From an uncultured Pseudomonas sp. (GTDB lineage: Bacteria; Pseudomonadota; Gammaproteobacteria; Pseudomonadales; Pseudomonadaceae): a stretch of DNA of 64,000 bases. The DNA is taken from contig NZ_CAJYDW010000016.1 of the NCBI RefSeq assembly GCF_913774235.1, positions 340,819-404,818 on the forward strand, read 5' to 3'. The position numbers and the translations under genes are program-made. Positions 9,878 through 20,760 of the stretch are shown one piece after another. Numbering within the stretch: the stretch's first letter is position 1; each line of letters starts with the position of its first letter. Under the pieces are notes generated by a model. It had not been told where the DNA came from, made no database searches, and saw only the letters and a program-made list of their open reading frames with translations.

Positions 9878-10947
9878 CCTGAAAGCACCAATAGCCCTTT
9901 GTGTTGAGAATGATACATAACGTTTTGTGACGCGGTACTCATTGGGTGGGTTGTCTATCGCTCCATTTGAGCCGTTCGGCACTCTGAGTCGTCATGCTTG
10001 ACCTTCTGCGAAGCCTTCTACAATGGTGTTCTCCGGGCCGGCGCTGAGGGATCACGCGTGTATGGCCGCGATTCACCGGATAGCCATCGCGTCCAGATTC
10101 AGCCGATCTCAGCAGACGAGGCGACAGGCTCGTGACTCCGGAGAACGAAACCGCCGCGGTGCTCAAGGCCTAGGACACGGGTACGTGGCTCATCCTCCCT
10201 GTCGAGTCAGGCCGCACAAGAGACGCCACGCTATCGTGGCGTAATCTGATTGCCGCCACTCTCGTTTGCGGGTCTCTACCTCAACTGCCTCTGCGAATAG
10301 AAATGGACGTTAAACGGCTCTGTCGAGGCATTGAAGAAACTTCTATCACCAGGGATAGGCTATCAACATCGCAAAACACCTATGTCATTCGCTGGTAAAT
10401 TCGAAAGACAGCATTCATATCGCTTGATGACGGCGATATATCGATAGAATTGATAATTCCAGACAGCCACTGAAAGTTTATTCTCCGGCTGCAAAGTAAG
10501 CGTGGCCATCTTGGTTGGTCGGGAGTTAGAGAATTCAAAGCAAGTCTTATCATGGCGCTTTCGTTATTGTTTTTTGCTGATTCGCCAGGGCGGCGAAAAA
10601 TGCGTCTGTTCTCTCTATATCTTGGCTCCAGCGAATGCATCATAAATTTGGATGCAGTTCTTTCCTTGAGCTGTGACGGCAAATGCAGAGCGCAGTACCG
10701 TCGTTGAGGCCTGCTGATAGTGGATCCGGGCAAGATCTGTCTCAATGGCTGATCAGGTGTGACATGCCTGACACGCGGGCAGGTAGGAACAGTCACGTAT
10801 TTCTGACTGGTATTCAGTACGAAAGGCGTGGCCTGAAGAGACTGTTCTTCATTCTGCTAGATCTGGGCCTGCCTACAGCAGGCAGCTCACCTGTGCCCGG
10901 AAATGACGCTGTTTTATTCGCGTGCCTGATCATGTGACCGAGCTAGA

Positions 10948-11144
10948 TTCTGTACGAAAAATCGCCGAGCGAAGGTCAGGCGAGGCCTAGGCGGCCCCGC
11001 GAAAAAAGCTGAGGAAGCGGATCGGACTCGCGCTCAAGTCTACGAACGGTAAATGAGCATTGCGACGGGGCCACCTTGGCCGGGCTGGCGCCCCAGGCCT
11101 TTTTCAACGAGGCATCACCAAGCGCAGGCATTTTTCGTACAGAA
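10948..11144. mobile_element. MITE-like 197-bp element with 15-bp perfect terminal inverted repeats
   Basis: TTCTGTACGAAAAAT at 10948-10962 and ATTTTTCGTACAGAA at 11130-11144; no complete transposase between them. Confidence 0.65.
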
Positions 11145-11217
11145 CTTAGATACAAGCTATGTTGCAAAGGTCTATCGCTACGCAAGCGACGGCCGGGAAT
11201 AGCCATCTGGCGGATAC

Positions 11218-11246
11218 AAAAAAGCCCCGAACTGATTCGGGGCTTC
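11218..11246 (-). terminator. Rho-independent terminator downstream of tRNA-Thr
   Basis: Minus strand: AGAAGCCCCGAATCAGTTCGGGGCTTTTTTG. Confidence 0.8.
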
Positions 11247-11255
11247 TAGGGATGC

Positions 11256-11331
<76 letters not shown>

Positions 11332-11446
11332 AAGGGGACGCCATTATAGCCATGGAAAAGCCCTTGTAAACCAAGGATGTGCGCTGGTTAAGCCAGGCGT
11401 AAGCACGGCGCGGTAAAATGAAAGCTGAAGCTGCAAGGAGCCTCTG

Positions 11447-11791
11447 ATGAGAGCCAAGACCCTGGCCGTACTGGCCGCTGCACTGGCGGGTTGCACCAGC
11501 CAGGCGAATCTGGAGCGCAATCCGCCGATGGAGCTGCGCACGGGCAAGAGTGCCGAGGATTACCGGAGCTGTCTGGTGGCCGGGCTGGAGAAGGATGGGC
11601 GCCACGTGGAGGTCCAGCCGCAGGGGAACAGCCAGCGAGTGCTGGTGGATAGCAAGGTACCTGGGGCGACCGCGGCGATCATCGATATTGGCTCGGCGTC
11701 GCGCGGGACGCGAGTCCAGTTGCGTGAGCAGATGGCGAACAATCCGTTGCGGCCGCGGGCTATTCTGACGGTGGTGAAGGATTGCCTGTGA
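11447..11791 (+). CDS. Small hypothetical lipoprotein
   Basis: 114 aa, lipobox-like LAALAGC at N-terminus. Confidence 0.65.
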   Translation: MRAKTLAVLAAALAGCTSQANLERNPPMELRTGKSAEDYRSCLVAGLEKDGRHVEVQPQGNSQRVLVDSKVPGATAAIIDIGSASRGTRVQLREQMANNPLRPRAILTVVKDCL

Positions 11792-11809
11792 GTTGAGTGG
11801 CTGGGCGGC

Positions 11810-11850
11810 CCTCACCCCAGCCCTCTCCCCAAGGGAGAGGGGGAAGAGCG
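11810..11850. repeat. CCTCACCCC...CCCTCTCC/GGGAGAGGG palindromic intergenic repeat
   Basis: Matches family copies at 35384, 35483, 41403, 41582, 41755 and 59424. Confidence 0.75.
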
Positions 11851-11913
11851 GGTTGCCCGTGGTTGCTTAGGCTTGGCGAGGCAACCGCCGTCATCACCTG
11901 GAAAGGCAGATAC

Positions 11914-11941
11914 AAGAAGGGCGCCCTCGGGCGCCCTTCTT
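11914..11941. terminator. Rho-independent terminator downstream of betA
   Basis: AAGAAGGGCGCCC-TC-GGGCGCCCTTCTT perfect stem. Confidence 0.75.
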
Positions 11942-11959
11942 GCGTTCGGCTGCCTGGGA

Positions 11960-13702
11960 TCAGGCGGCCGGTTGGTTGCGGCGCTGCGGGACCGGCTCGG
12001 CAGCGCGCTGGCCGTTGACGTCACGCAGCGGGGTACCCCGTACCGGGGCGCCGTTGGCGACGTAGTAGGCGGCGTTGCTGCGCGGCAGTGGGGCGCGGCC
12101 GCGGATTTTGTCGGCGATCTTCTCGGCGATCATGATGGTCGGGGCGTTGAGGTTGCCCGTGGCGATGATCGGCATGATGGAGGCATCCACCACGCGCAGG
12201 CCTTCCAGGCCGTGGACACGACCGGCGCCGTCGACCACCGCCATGTCATCGGTACCCATCTTGTTGGAGCAGGAGGGGTGGTAGGCGGTCTCGGCGTGGG
12301 AGCGCACGAAGGCGTCCAGCTGGGCGTCGGTCACGCAATCGCGGCCCGGGTTGATCTCTTCGCCACGGTAGGGATCCAGCGCCGGCTGCTGCATGATCTC
12401 GCGGGTCAGGCGGATGCCGTCGCGGAATTCGCGCCAGTCCTGCTCGGTGCTCATGTAGTTGAACAGGATGCTGGGATGCTGGCGCGGATCGCGCGAGGTC
12501 AGTTCGATGCGGCCGCGGCTGGGCGAACGCATGGAGCCGACGTGGGCCTGGAAGCCATGGGCCTCGATGGCGTTGGTGCCGTTGTAATTGATGGCGATCG
12601 GCAGGAAGTGGTACTGGATGTTGGGCCAGTCGAATTCCTCGCTGGAACGGATGAAGCCGCCCGCCTCGAAGTGGTTGGTGGCGCCCAGGCCGGTACCCTT
12701 GAGCATCCACTCCAGACCAATCTGCGGCTGGTTGTACCACTTCAGCGCCGGGTACAGGGAGACTGGCTGCTTGCACTCGTACTGCAGGTACATCTCCAGG
12801 TGGTCCTGCAGATTCTGGCCGACGCCGGGCAGGTCGTGGATCACCGGGATGTCGAAGCGCCGCAGCAGCGGCGCGGGGCCGACGCCGGAGCGCTGCAGGA
12901 TCTGCGGCGAGGCGATGGCGCCGGCGCAGAGCAGGACTTCACGGCGAGCGCGCGCGGTGATGGCGTCCAGGGAATCGCCCTTCATGTAGGCGACACCGCT
13001 GGCGCGCTTGCCGTCGAAGAGGATGCGATCGGTGGTGGCGTGGGTGACGATGGTCAGGTTCGGGCGACCCTTGGCCTGGTCCAGGTAGCCACGCGCGGTG
13101 CTGGAGCGACGACCGTCGGGGGTGACGAAGCGGTCCATCGGGCCGAAGCCTTCCTGCTGGTAGCCGTTGAGGTCTTCGGTGCGCGGATAGCCGGCCTGGA
13201 CACCCGCCTCGACCATGGCTTCGAACAGCGGATTGGTGTTCGGCTTGGCGGTGGTCACCGAGACCGGGCCGTCGCCACCGTGCCAGTCGTTGGCGCCGGC
13301 GTCACGGCGCTCAGCCTTGCGGAAATAGGGCAGGCAGTCGAGATAGGTCCAGTCTTCCAGGCCGTCGAGCTGCGCCCAGTTGTCGTAGTCCAGGGCGTTG
13401 CCGCGGATGTAGCACATGCCGTTGATCAACGAAGAGCCACCCAGGCCCTTGCCGCGGCCGCATTCCATCCGGCGGTTGTCCATGTGCGGCTCGGGCTCGG
13501 TCTGGTAGGCCCAGTTGTATCTCTTGCCCTGCAGCGGATAGGCCAGGGCGGCCGGCATCTGGGTGCGAAAGTCCAGGCGATAGTCGGGGCCGCCGGCTTC
13601 CAGCAGCAGGACGGTGACGTCCTGGTCTTCGGTCAGCCGGGTGGCCAGGACGTTGCCGGCCGAGCCGGCGCCGATGACGATGTAGTCGAATTCGTGTGCC
13701 AT
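11960..13702 (-). CDS. betA: Choline dehydrogenase
   Basis: GMC oxidoreductase: [44 protein letters not shown]; adjacent to betB and betI. Confidence 0.95.
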   Translation of the reverse strand: MAHEFDYIVIGAGSAGNVLATRLTEDQDVTVLLLEAGGPDYRLDFRTQMPAALAYPLQGKRYNWAYQTEPEPHMDNRRMECGRGKGLGGSSLINGMCYIRGNALDYDNWAQLDGLEDWTYLDCLPYFRKAERRDAGANDWHGGDGPVSVTTAKPNTNPLFEAMVEAGVQAGYPRTEDLNGYQQEGFGPMDRFVTPDGRRSSTARGYLDQAKGRPNLTIVTHATTDRILFDGKRASGVAYMKGDSLDAITARARREVLLCAGAIASPQILQRSGVGPAPLLRRFDIPVIHDLPGVGQNLQDHLEMYLQYECKQPVSLYPALKWYNQPQIGLEWMLKGTGLGATNHFEAGGFIRSSEEFDWPNIQYHFLPIAINYNGTNAIEAHGFQAHVGSMRSPSRGRIELTSRDPRQHPSILFNYMSTEQDWREFRDGIRLTREIMQQPALDPYRGEEINPGRDCVTDAQLDAFVRSHAETAYHPSCSNKMGTDDMAVVDGAGRVHGLEGLRVVDASIMPIIATGNLNAPTIMIAEKIADKIRGRAPLPRSNAAYYVANGAPVRGTPLRDVNGQRAAEPVPQRRNQPAA

Positions 13703-13794
13703 GAAGTTTCTCCTCCTGACGGTGGGTGGGACGGTGGCCCCATCCCCGGACCCTCTCCTGGCGGAGAGGGGAGAAAAGCGCTGCCTGGGGCGGC

Positions 13795-15267
13795 TTAGAA
13801 AATCGAGGCGTAGTCGCCCAGCTCGACCTGCACCGACTTGATGCGGGTGTAGTGGCCGAGGGTGGAGATACCGTTTTCGCGACCGACGCCGGACTGCTTG
13901 TAGCCACCGACGGGCATCTCGGCGGGGGATTCGCCCCAGGTGTTGATCCAGCAGATGCCGGCTTCCAGGCGATGGATCAGGCGATGGGCGCGGGCCAGGT
14001 CGCGGGTCACGACGCCAGCGGCCAGACCGAACTCGGTGGCGTTGGCGCGACGGATGACTTCGTCCTCGTCGCTATAGGCCAGGATGCTCATGACCGGGCC
14101 GAAGATCTCTTCGCGGACGATGGTCATGTCGTCGCGGCAGTCGGTGAAGACGGTGGGGGTGATGAAGGCACCCTTGGCCAGGGCGCCGTCGGTAGCCCGC
14201 TCGCCGCCGGTCAGCAGGCGGGCACCCTCGGCGCGACCCTTGGCGATGTAGCCGAGCACGCTCTCCATGTGGGCGAAGCTAACCATGGGGCCGAAGTTGG
14301 TCTCGGCCGCCAAGGGGTCGCCCAGGCGGATGCGCTTGACGCGTTCGAGGATCTTGGCTTCGAACTCGGCCTTGAGCGCCTGGGGCACGAAGACGCGGGT
14401 ACCGTTGGTGCAGACCTGGCCGGAGCTGAAGAAGTTGGCCATGACGGCGATGTCGGCGGCGCGCTCCAGGTCGGCGTCGGCGCAGACGATCAGCGGCGAC
14501 TTGCCACCCAATTCCATGGTGACCTCCTTGAGCGTCGAGCCGGCGGCGCTGGCCATGACCTTCTTGCCGGTGTCCACGCCGCCGGTGAAGGAGACCTTCT
14601 CGATGCCGGGATGCTCGGTGATGGCGGCGCCGATCTCGCGGCCCTGGCCATTGATGACGTTGAACACGCCATCGGGCAGGCCGGCCTCGGTGTAAATCTC
14701 GGCCAGCTTCAGGGCGCTTAGCGGGGTGACTTCGCTGGGTTTGAAGATCATGGCGTTGCCGGCGGCCAGGGCCGGAGCGGATTTCCACAGAGCGATCTGG
14801 ATCGGGTAATTCCAGGCGCCGATGCCGGCGACCACGCCCAGCGGCTCGCGACGGGTATAGATGAAGGAGGTCTCGCGCAGGGGAATCTGCTCGCCTTCCA
14901 GGGCGGGGATCAGGCCGGCGTAGTACTCGAGCACGTCGGCACCGGTGACGATGTCGACCGCCTGGGTCTCGGACAGGGCCTTGCCGGTGTCGAGGGTTTC
15001 CAGCAGGGCCAGCTCGTCGTTGCGCTCGCGGAGGATGTCCACCGCCTTGCGCAGGATGCGCGAGCGCTGCATGGCGGTCATCGCGGCCCAGACCTTCTGG
15101 CCGGCGGCGGCGGCTTCGACGGCCTTGTCGACGTCGGCACGGCTGGCGCGCTGGACGTTGGCCAACACTTCACCGGTAGCCGGGTTGATGGTTTCGAAGG
15201 TGACGCCGCTGGTGGCGGCAACGTAGCGACCACCGATGTAGAGCTGCTGTTCGGCGAAACGGGCCAT
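13795..15267 (-). CDS. betB: Betaine aldehyde dehydrogenase
   Basis: ALDH motifs [27 protein letters not shown]; 490 aa; bet cluster context. Confidence 0.95.
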   Translation of the reverse strand: MARFAEQQLYIGGRYVAATSGVTFETINPATGEVLANVQRASRADVDKAVEAAAAGQKVWAAMTAMQRSRILRKAVDILRERNDELALLETLDTGKALSETQAVDIVTGADVLEYYAGLIPALEGEQIPLRETSFIYTRREPLGVVAGIGAWNYPIQIALWKSAPALAAGNAMIFKPSEVTPLSALKLAEIYTEAGLPDGVFNVINGQGREIGAAITEHPGIEKVSFTGGVDTGKKVMASAAGSTLKEVTMELGGKSPLIVCADADLERAADIAVMANFFSSGQVCTNGTRVFVPQALKAEFEAKILERVKRIRLGDPLAAETNFGPMVSFAHMESVLGYIAKGRAEGARLLTGGERATDGALAKGAFITPTVFTDCRDDMTIVREEIFGPVMSILAYSDEDEVIRRANATEFGLAAGVVTRDLARAHRLIHRLEAGICWINTWGESPAEMPVGGYKQSGVGRENGISTLGHYTRIKSVQVELGDYASIF

Positions 15268-15369
15268 GACGATCTCCCAAGCTGGGCGGGCGCCGTGGCA
15301 CCCGCGAGGAACACAGGGGGAGCGAAAGACGAAGGCTTTCTGCTCCAGCGATGAAGCCAGTCTACTTAA

Positions 15370-15399
15370 TTTTTATTGAACGTTCAATCAATGAAAAAT
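15370..15399. promoter_or_regulatory. BetI-type operator upstream of betB
   Basis: TTTTTATTGAACGTTCAATCAATGAAAAAT with core palindrome TTGAACGTTCAA; near-identical to site upstream of betI. Confidence 0.75.
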
Positions 15400-15526
15400 T
15401 CGCAGACGATGCCGAGTCGGGCGATGAGCGGCCTAGAGCGGTTCTGTCGAAGTGGGGATGAAGCCGAAAGGCGGGAGGGGCACCCTGGCCGCAACGGACC
15501 GGCCAGGGTGGCAGACTTGGCGGGGC

Positions 15527-16114
15527 TCAGGCCTTGGCCAGTTGCAGGTCCAGGTAGTCGTAGGCGATCTGCAGCGCTTGCTGGGTATTGAAGGTGTCGC
15601 CGGAGAGAGCGCCACGCAGCCAGAGGCCATCGATGATGGCAGCCAGGCCGCGGGCGGCGGCGCGGGCCTGGTCGCGAGGCAGCAGGCGACGGAATTGCCA
15701 GCAGAGGTTGGAGTAGAGGCGCAGGTCGTTAATGCGTTGCAGGCGACGCAGGTTGGGCTGGTGCATGCTGGTGGCCCAGAAGGCCAGCCAGGTCTTCATG
15801 GCCGGCCCACTGACCTGGGTATCGTCGAAGTTGCCCTGGATGATGGCGCGCAGGTTGGCAGCGGGATCGTCATCAGGGAGAGCGGCGCGGCGTTCGCGCA
15901 CGGCCTGACGCAGGGCATTCATCAGATGCCGCATGGTGGCTTCGAGCAGACCGTTCTTGTCTTGGAAATAGTGGCTGATGATGCCGTTGGAGACGCCGGC
16001 CTTGCGGGCGATGAAGGCGATACTGGCGTCGCCCATGCCGACTTCGTCGACGGCTTCGAGGGTCGCGGCGATGAGCTGCGAGCGGCGGATGGGTTGCATC
16101 CCGACCTTGGGCAC
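15527..16114 (-). CDS. betI: TetR-family transcriptional repressor BetI
   Basis: [60 protein letters not shown] TetR HTH; upstream of betBA. Confidence 0.95.
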   Translation of the reverse strand: MPKVGMQPIRRSQLIAATLEAVDEVGMGDASIAFIARKAGVSNGIISHYFQDKNGLLEATMRHLMNALRQAVRERRAALPDDDPAANLRAIIQGNFDDTQVSGPAMKTWLAFWATSMHQPNLRRLQRINDLRLYSNLCWQFRRLLPRDQARAAARGLAAIIDGLWLRGALSGDTFNTQQALQIAYDYLDLQLAKA

Positions 16115-16159
16115 GGAGCGTCTCCTAATAGAGCGGAAGGAGCCTCCGAGGGTAACTAT

Positions 16160-16189
16160 TTTTTATTGAACGTTCAATCAATAAAAAAT
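16160..16189. promoter_or_regulatory. BetI-type operator upstream of betI
   Basis: TTTTTATTGAACGTTCAATCAATAAAAAAT. Confidence 0.75.
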
Positions 16190-16307
16190 GCCACGGCCTC
16201 CTGGATTGTGCCTTGGCTAAGGCAGCAGCACCAGTCCTGACGGGTGGTTACTTTTAATAACTGCCCGGAGGGCGTAGGCTGGAGTCAGTTCTGCTTCGAG
16301 GATCGCC

Positions 16308-16718
16308 ATGGACGCCGTGGTCAGTCGTATCTCCAGTCGCCGTCGTTTGCATGCCCACGCCTGTCCGATCCGGGATGTGCTGGATCGGATCGGCGATGCC
16401 TGGTCCTTGCTGACGTTGTTCACCCTGGAGACCGGTCCGCTGCGCTTCAACGAATTGCGCCGGCGCGTCGACGGTATATCCCAGCGCATGCTCAGCGTGA
16501 CCCTGCGCCAGCTGGAGCGTGATGGCCTGATCTCGCGCACGGTGACGCCGAGCAAGCCGCCCCAGGTGGAGTACGCCCTTACCGAGCTGGGCCAGAGCCT
16601 GATGGTGCCGGTAGGTGCCCTGGCCGCCTGGGCGTCCGCGAAGCAGCCTCTCATTCAGCGCCACAGGGCGGCCTACGATCAGGCCGCCGAGGAGATCCCT
16701 GATGACTCGTCTCTCTAA
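16308..16718 (+). CDS. HxlR-family winged-helix regulator
   Basis: [59 protein letters not shown]. Confidence 0.9.
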   Translation: MDAVVSRISSRRRLHAHACPIRDVLDRIGDAWSLLTLFTLETGPLRFNELRRRVDGISQRMLSVTLRQLERDGLISRTVTPSKPPQVEYALTELGQSLMVPVGALAAWASAKQPLIQRHRAAYDQAAEEIPDDSSL

Positions 16719-17703
16719 GACCGCCCTGTCGGTCCTCGACCTTGTCCCCATTCGCGACGATGGCGATGCGACCCAGGCGCTGCACAATGCCCTGACCTTG
16801 GCACGGCACGTCGAACAGCTCGATTTCTCCCGTTACTGGGTGGCGGAGCACCACAACATGGACGGTATCGCCAGCTCCGCGACCAGCGTGCTGCTGGGTT
16901 ATCTGGCCGCCGGCACCAGTACCCTGCGCCTGGGCTCGGGCGGCATCATGCTGCCCAACCACGCGCCCCTGGTGGTAGCCGAGCAGTTCGGCACCCTGGC
17001 GTCGCTGTATCCGGGGCGCATCGAGCTGGGCCTCGGCCGCGCACCGGGTTCGGACCAGCGCACCGCCTATGCCCTGCGCCGCGATCGCCTGGGCAGTTCC
17101 GACGACTTCCCGCGCGATGTCGAAGAGCTGCAGCATTATTTCGGCCCGCAGCAGCCCGGCCAGGGCGTGATCGCCATGCCCGGCGTGGGCACCGAGGTGC
17201 CGATCTGGTTGCTGGGTTCGAGTCTGTTCAGTGCCCAGCTGGCGGCGGCCAAGGGGCTGCCCTATGCCTTCGCTTCGCACTTCGCGCCGCGCTACGTGCA
17301 TGAGGCGATCCGCCTGTATCGGGAGAACTTCCAGCCGTCCAAGACGCTCGACCGCCCCTATGTGATGCTCGGCGTGCCTCTAGTGGCGGCCGACAGCGAC
17401 GACGAGGCCAATTACCTGGCGACCACCCTCTACCAGCGCATCCTGGCGCTGTTCCGCGGCGACAGCCTGCGCCTGCAGCCGCCGGTACGCAGCATGGAGG
17501 GCGTCTGGTTGCCCCACGAGAAGGAGTCGGTGTCGAGCTTCCTCGGCATGGCGGTGATCGGCGGACCGGACCGGGTGCGCGAGCGCCTGGAACTGTTGCT
17601 GGAGAAGACCGATGCCGACGAGCTGATCTTCACCTGCGACGTCTATGAGCAGGCTGATCGTCTGCGGGCGTTTTCGATTCTGGCGGATCTGAAGGGCGGT
17701 TGA
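16702..17703 (+). CDS. LLM-class flavin-dependent oxidoreductase
   Basis: [28 protein letters not shown]...[25 protein letters not shown]; start chosen at [13 protein letters not shown], overlapping the HxlR stop. Confidence 0.92.
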   Translation: MTRLSKTALSVLDLVPIRDDGDATQALHNALTLARHVEQLDFSRYWVAEHHNMDGIASSATSVLLGYLAAGTSTLRLGSGGIMLPNHAPLVVAEQFGTLASLYPGRIELGLGRAPGSDQRTAYALRRDRLGSSDDFPRDVEELQHYFGPQQPGQGVIAMPGVGTEVPIWLLGSSLFSAQLAAAKGLPYAFASHFAPRYVHEAIRLYRENFQPSKTLDRPYVMLGVPLVAADSDDEANYLATTLYQRILALFRGDSLRLQPPVRSMEGVWLPHEKESVSSFLGMAVIGGPDRVRERLELLLEKTDADELIFTCDVYEQADRLRAFSILADLKGG

Positions 17704-17807
17704 TGGGGTTGGGGAGTGTTGGGCTTCGCTGCGCTCAACCTAACCTTCGGCTCATTGCGGCCATGGCGATCCGCCTCTAGGCCCCATAGAAATCCTTCGT
17801 TGCACTG

Positions 17808-17871
17808 ATCGCGGCCATGGGCCGCTCCTACAGTAATGCCTGAACCTGTAGGAGCGGCCCATGGCCGCGAT
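17808..17871. repeat. REPIN-like inverted pair of REP sequences
   Basis: ATCGCGGCCATGGGCCGCTCCTACA (17808-17832) and its perfect reverse complement (17847-17871), 14-nt spacer. Confidence 0.85.
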
Positions 17872-17966
17872 GGCTTTACAAGAAGCCGAGGTCCGTAGCC
17901 GTGTCGTATGGAAAACCGCGGCAGCGTTTTCCACAGGCGAGCGGTTGGGCGGAAGGTGGATAAGGC

Positions 17967-18614
17967 TCAGAGAAAGGTGAACACCTGCTCGCGGCTCAGG
18001 CGGGACTTGGGCAGGGCGGCGTTGAAGTCGCTTTCGCCGCGATAGCCGAGGCCGACCACCACCAGGGCGGTGTAGCCCTGTTCGCGCAGACCCAGTTCCT
18101 TATCCAGGCTGTTGGCGTCGAAGCCTTCCATGGGGGTGGCGTCGATGCCCAGCGCGGCGGCGCCCAGCAGCAGGGTGCCCAGAGCCAGGTAGGTCTGCTT
18201 CTCCATCCAGTGCTGGACGTCCTTGCGCTCATGGCGATGCAGGTCGACGAAGTGACGACGGGTGCCGTCCTGGGCGGCGCGCGCCTCGGGCTTGGCGAAG
18301 CGGCCGTCCTGGGCTTCCTGTTCCAGTACCTGGGCCAGATGGTCCTCGGTCATTTCCAGGCGGGTGCAGAGCACGACGACGTGGGAGGCCGGCAAGACCT
18401 TGGGTTCGTTGTAGGGGCTCTGCATGCCACGGGCGACACGGGCCTTGGCCTCGGCGCCGGCCGCGACCACGAAGTGCCAGGGTTGGGAGTTGACCGAGGA
18501 CGGCGCTTGACGCAAGAGCTCCAGCAATTCCTCGACCTGCTCGGCGGGAATGCTGCGGGAGCCGTCGAAGGCCTTGGTGGTGTAGCGGGTACGGGCGATC
18601 TGGGACAGCTGCAT
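17967..18614 (-). CDS. NAD(P)H nitroreductase (NfsB-like)
   Basis: MQLSQIARTRYTTKAFDGSRSIPAEQVEELLELLRQAPSSVNSQPWHFVV; nitroreductase fold, GIDATPMEGF. Confidence 0.9.
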   Translation of the reverse strand: MQLSQIARTRYTTKAFDGSRSIPAEQVEELLELLRQAPSSVNSQPWHFVVAAGAEAKARVARGMQSPYNEPKVLPASHVVVLCTRLEMTEDHLAQVLEQEAQDGRFAKPEARAAQDGTRRHFVDLHRHERKDVQHWMEKQTYLALGTLLLGAAALGIDATPMEGFDANSLDKELGLREQGYTALVVVGLGYRGESDFNAALPKSRLSREQVFTFL

Positions 18615-18687
18615 GGGTCGATTCCTGATCGGGGGTGGGCGTCGCGCCCCAAGGGGCGCGGCGATAAGGTGAAGCCTGGCAGAGTAC

Positions 18688-19695
18688 TCAGAAGCCTTCC
18701 AGCACCAGCTTGCCGCGTGCCTGATGGCTTTCCAGCAGGGCGTGGGCGCGCCGGAGGTTGGCGGCGTCGATGCGACCGAGGTGTTCGCCCAGGGTGGTCT
18801 TGAGGGTGCCCTGGTCGACCAGCTGGGCGACCCGTTCGAGGATCTCGTGCTGGCGCACCTTGTCCGGGGTCTGGAACAGTGAGCGGGTGAACATCAGCTC
18901 CCAATGCAGCGACAGGGACTTGAGCTTCATCGGCACGGCATCGAGTTGTTCGGGATCGTCGATCACCGCCAGGCGACCCTGGGGCCGCAGCGCCTCGACG
19001 AGTTGAGCGTAGTGCTGGTCGGTGTGGGTGAGGCTGGCGACCAGCGTCACGCCGTCCAGGCCGAGGGCTTCCAGTTGCGGGCGCAGCGGCTGGTGGTGGT
19101 CGATGACGTGGTGGGCACCGAGTTCGCGTACCCAGTCCTGGGTTTCGGCGCGGGAAGCGGTGCCGATCACGGTCAGCTCGGTGAGCTGGCGGGCCAGCTG
19201 GACCAGCACGGAGCCGACGCCCCCCGCAGCACCCATCACCAGCAGTTGCTGACCGGCGCCTCCGCCTTCGGCGACGCCGAGGCGATCGAACAGCAGCTCC
19301 CAGGCGGTGACGGCGGTCAGCGGCAGGGCGGCGGCCTGGGCATGGTCGAGGCTCTTGGGCTTGTGCCCGGCCAGGTGCTCGTCCACCAGGTGCAGCTCGC
19401 TGTTGCAGCCAGGGCGGAACAGCTCGCCGGCATAGTAGACCTCGTCACCCACGGCGAAGCGGCTGACGGCGCTGCCCACTTCGCGGACCACGCCGGAAAC
19501 GTCCCAGCCCAGCACCTTGGATTCGCGCTCCACCAGGCCCTGGCGCACCTTGGTGTCGACCGGGTTGACCGCGACGGCGCGGACTTCCACCAGCAGGTCA
19601 TGGGCACCGGGGGTGGGCGCGGGCAGCTCGACGTCCTGCAGGGCACGGGGATCGCTGGCGGGCAGGGTGATGTCACCGTGGACGATGGCTTTCAT
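18688..19695 (-). CDS. Zinc-type alcohol dehydrogenase / quinone oxidoreductase (MDR family)
   Basis: MKAIVHGDITLPASDPRALQDVELPAPTPGAHDLLVEV...LLVMGAAGGVGSVLVQLAR; start moved downstream from the long ORF because the upstream part is antisense to a LysR gene. Confidence 0.9.
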   Translation of the reverse strand: MKAIVHGDITLPASDPRALQDVELPAPTPGAHDLLVEVRAVAVNPVDTKVRQGLVERESKVLGWDVSGVVREVGSAVSRFAVGDEVYYAGELFRPGCNSELHLVDEHLAGHKPKSLDHAQAAALPLTAVTAWELLFDRLGVAEGGGAGQQLLVMGAAGGVGSVLVQLARQLTELTVIGTASRAETQDWVRELGAHHVIDHHQPLRPQLEALGLDGVTLVASLTHTDQHYAQLVEALRPQGRLAVIDDPEQLDAVPMKLKSLSLHWELMFTRSLFQTPDKVRQHEILERVAQLVDQGTLKTTLGEHLGRIDAANLRRAHALLESHQARGKLVLEGF

Positions 19696-19800
19696 GGTGG
19701 AGCTCCTTGAGCGCTGAGAAGAGATGAAGGCCATGGTCTTCTTCATCCTCGGCGGGAAAAAGCGGCAGAATTGGATAGCACCTTCACTGCTGGAGTGAAA

Positions 19801-20709
19801 ATGATCCGCTTCGACGATCTTGGCCTCTTCGTGCGCTCCGCAGCGCTGGGCAGCTTTTCTCGTGCGGCCCGCGAGGCAGACCTGTTGCCGGGTCAGGTGA
19901 GCGCGGCCATTGGCCGCTTGGAGCGCGAACTGGGCATCCGCCTGTTCGCCCGCTCGACCCGCAGCCTGCGACTCACCGCCGAGGGTGAGGCCTATCTGCC
20001 CTATGCCCGGGAGGTGTTGGAAACCCTGCGCGAGGGACGCGAGCGGCTGCAGAGCGAGAGTCCCGAGTTGCGTGGCGTGCTGCAGGTGGCCGCGCCGTCC
20101 GATCTGGGGCGCAATCTGCTGTTGCCCTGGCTGACCGAATTTCGCCAGCGACATCCGGGGCTGACGTTGCGGCTGTATGTGTCGGACCAGCAGGCGGACG
20201 TCTATCGCGAGCCGGTAGACATCGCCATCCGTTACGGGCGCAGCCAGGACGACAGCCTGGTGGCCCTGCCGCTGGTACCGGACAATCGCCGCTTGCTGGC
20301 CGCGGCGCCGGCCTATCTGGCGCGCCACGGCACACCGCGCAGCCTGGACGAGTTGGCCGGGCATGCCTGCCTGCTCTATCAACTGCACGGCCGGATCCAT
20401 GACAAGTGGAGCTTCGTGCTGCCCGAGGGCGGCCTGCGCCAGGTGGGGGTGAGCGGACCGCTGCAGAGCGACGATGCGGAGGTAGTGCATCGCTGGGCGC
20501 TGGCCGGCGAAGGCATCCTCTACAAGTCCTGGCTGGAACTGCGCGAGGACTTCCAGGCCGGGCGGCTGGTGCGACTGCTGCCGGAGCTGTCCGGCGAGCC
20601 CCTGCCGCTGCAACTCTTCTGTCCCCATCGCCGGCAATTCTCGCCGGCGGTGCGGCAACTGCACGACTGGCTGGCCGTGCGTTTCGCCGCCTGCGGCGAG
20701 CCGGGCTGA
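19801..20709 (+). CDS. LysR-family regulator
   Basis: MIRFDDLGLFVRSAALGSFSRAAREADLLPGQVSAAIGRLERELGIRLFARSTRSLRLT; divergent from the oxidoreductase. Confidence 0.93.
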   Translation: MIRFDDLGLFVRSAALGSFSRAAREADLLPGQVSAAIGRLERELGIRLFARSTRSLRLTAEGEAYLPYAREVLETLREGRERLQSESPELRGVLQVAAPSDLGRNLLLPWLTEFRQRHPGLTLRLYVSDQQADVYREPVDIAIRYGRSQDDSLVALPLVPDNRRLLAAAPAYLARHGTPRSLDELAGHACLLYQLHGRIHDKWSFVLPEGGLRQVGVSGPLQSDDAEVVHRWALAGEGILYKSWLELREDFQAGRLVRLLPELSGEPLPLQLFCPHRRQFSPAVRQLHDWLAVRFAACGEPG

Positions 20710-20718
20710 AACGCAAAA

Positions 20719-20740
20719 GGGGCGCCATCGCTGGCGCCCC
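20719..20740. terminator. Shared terminator between convergent LysR gene and esterase gene
   Basis: GGGGCGCCA-TCGC-TGGCGCCCC stem, weak T-tract. Confidence 0.5.
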
Positions 20741-20760
20741 CCTGGGACTGGCGTCGAACC

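Noticed and set aside
10976-11206. 76-aa ORF inside the MITE-like element
   Set aside because: Runs across the element boundary and has no recognisable domain; treated as part of the repeat rather than a gene.
11873-13798. 641-aa plus-strand ORF
   Set aside because: Antisense shadow of betA with low-information composition.
19696-20664. N-terminal extension of the 658-aa minus ORF starting 20664
   Set aside because: Antisense to the LysR gene; the MDR protein clearly begins at MKAIVHGD (19695).
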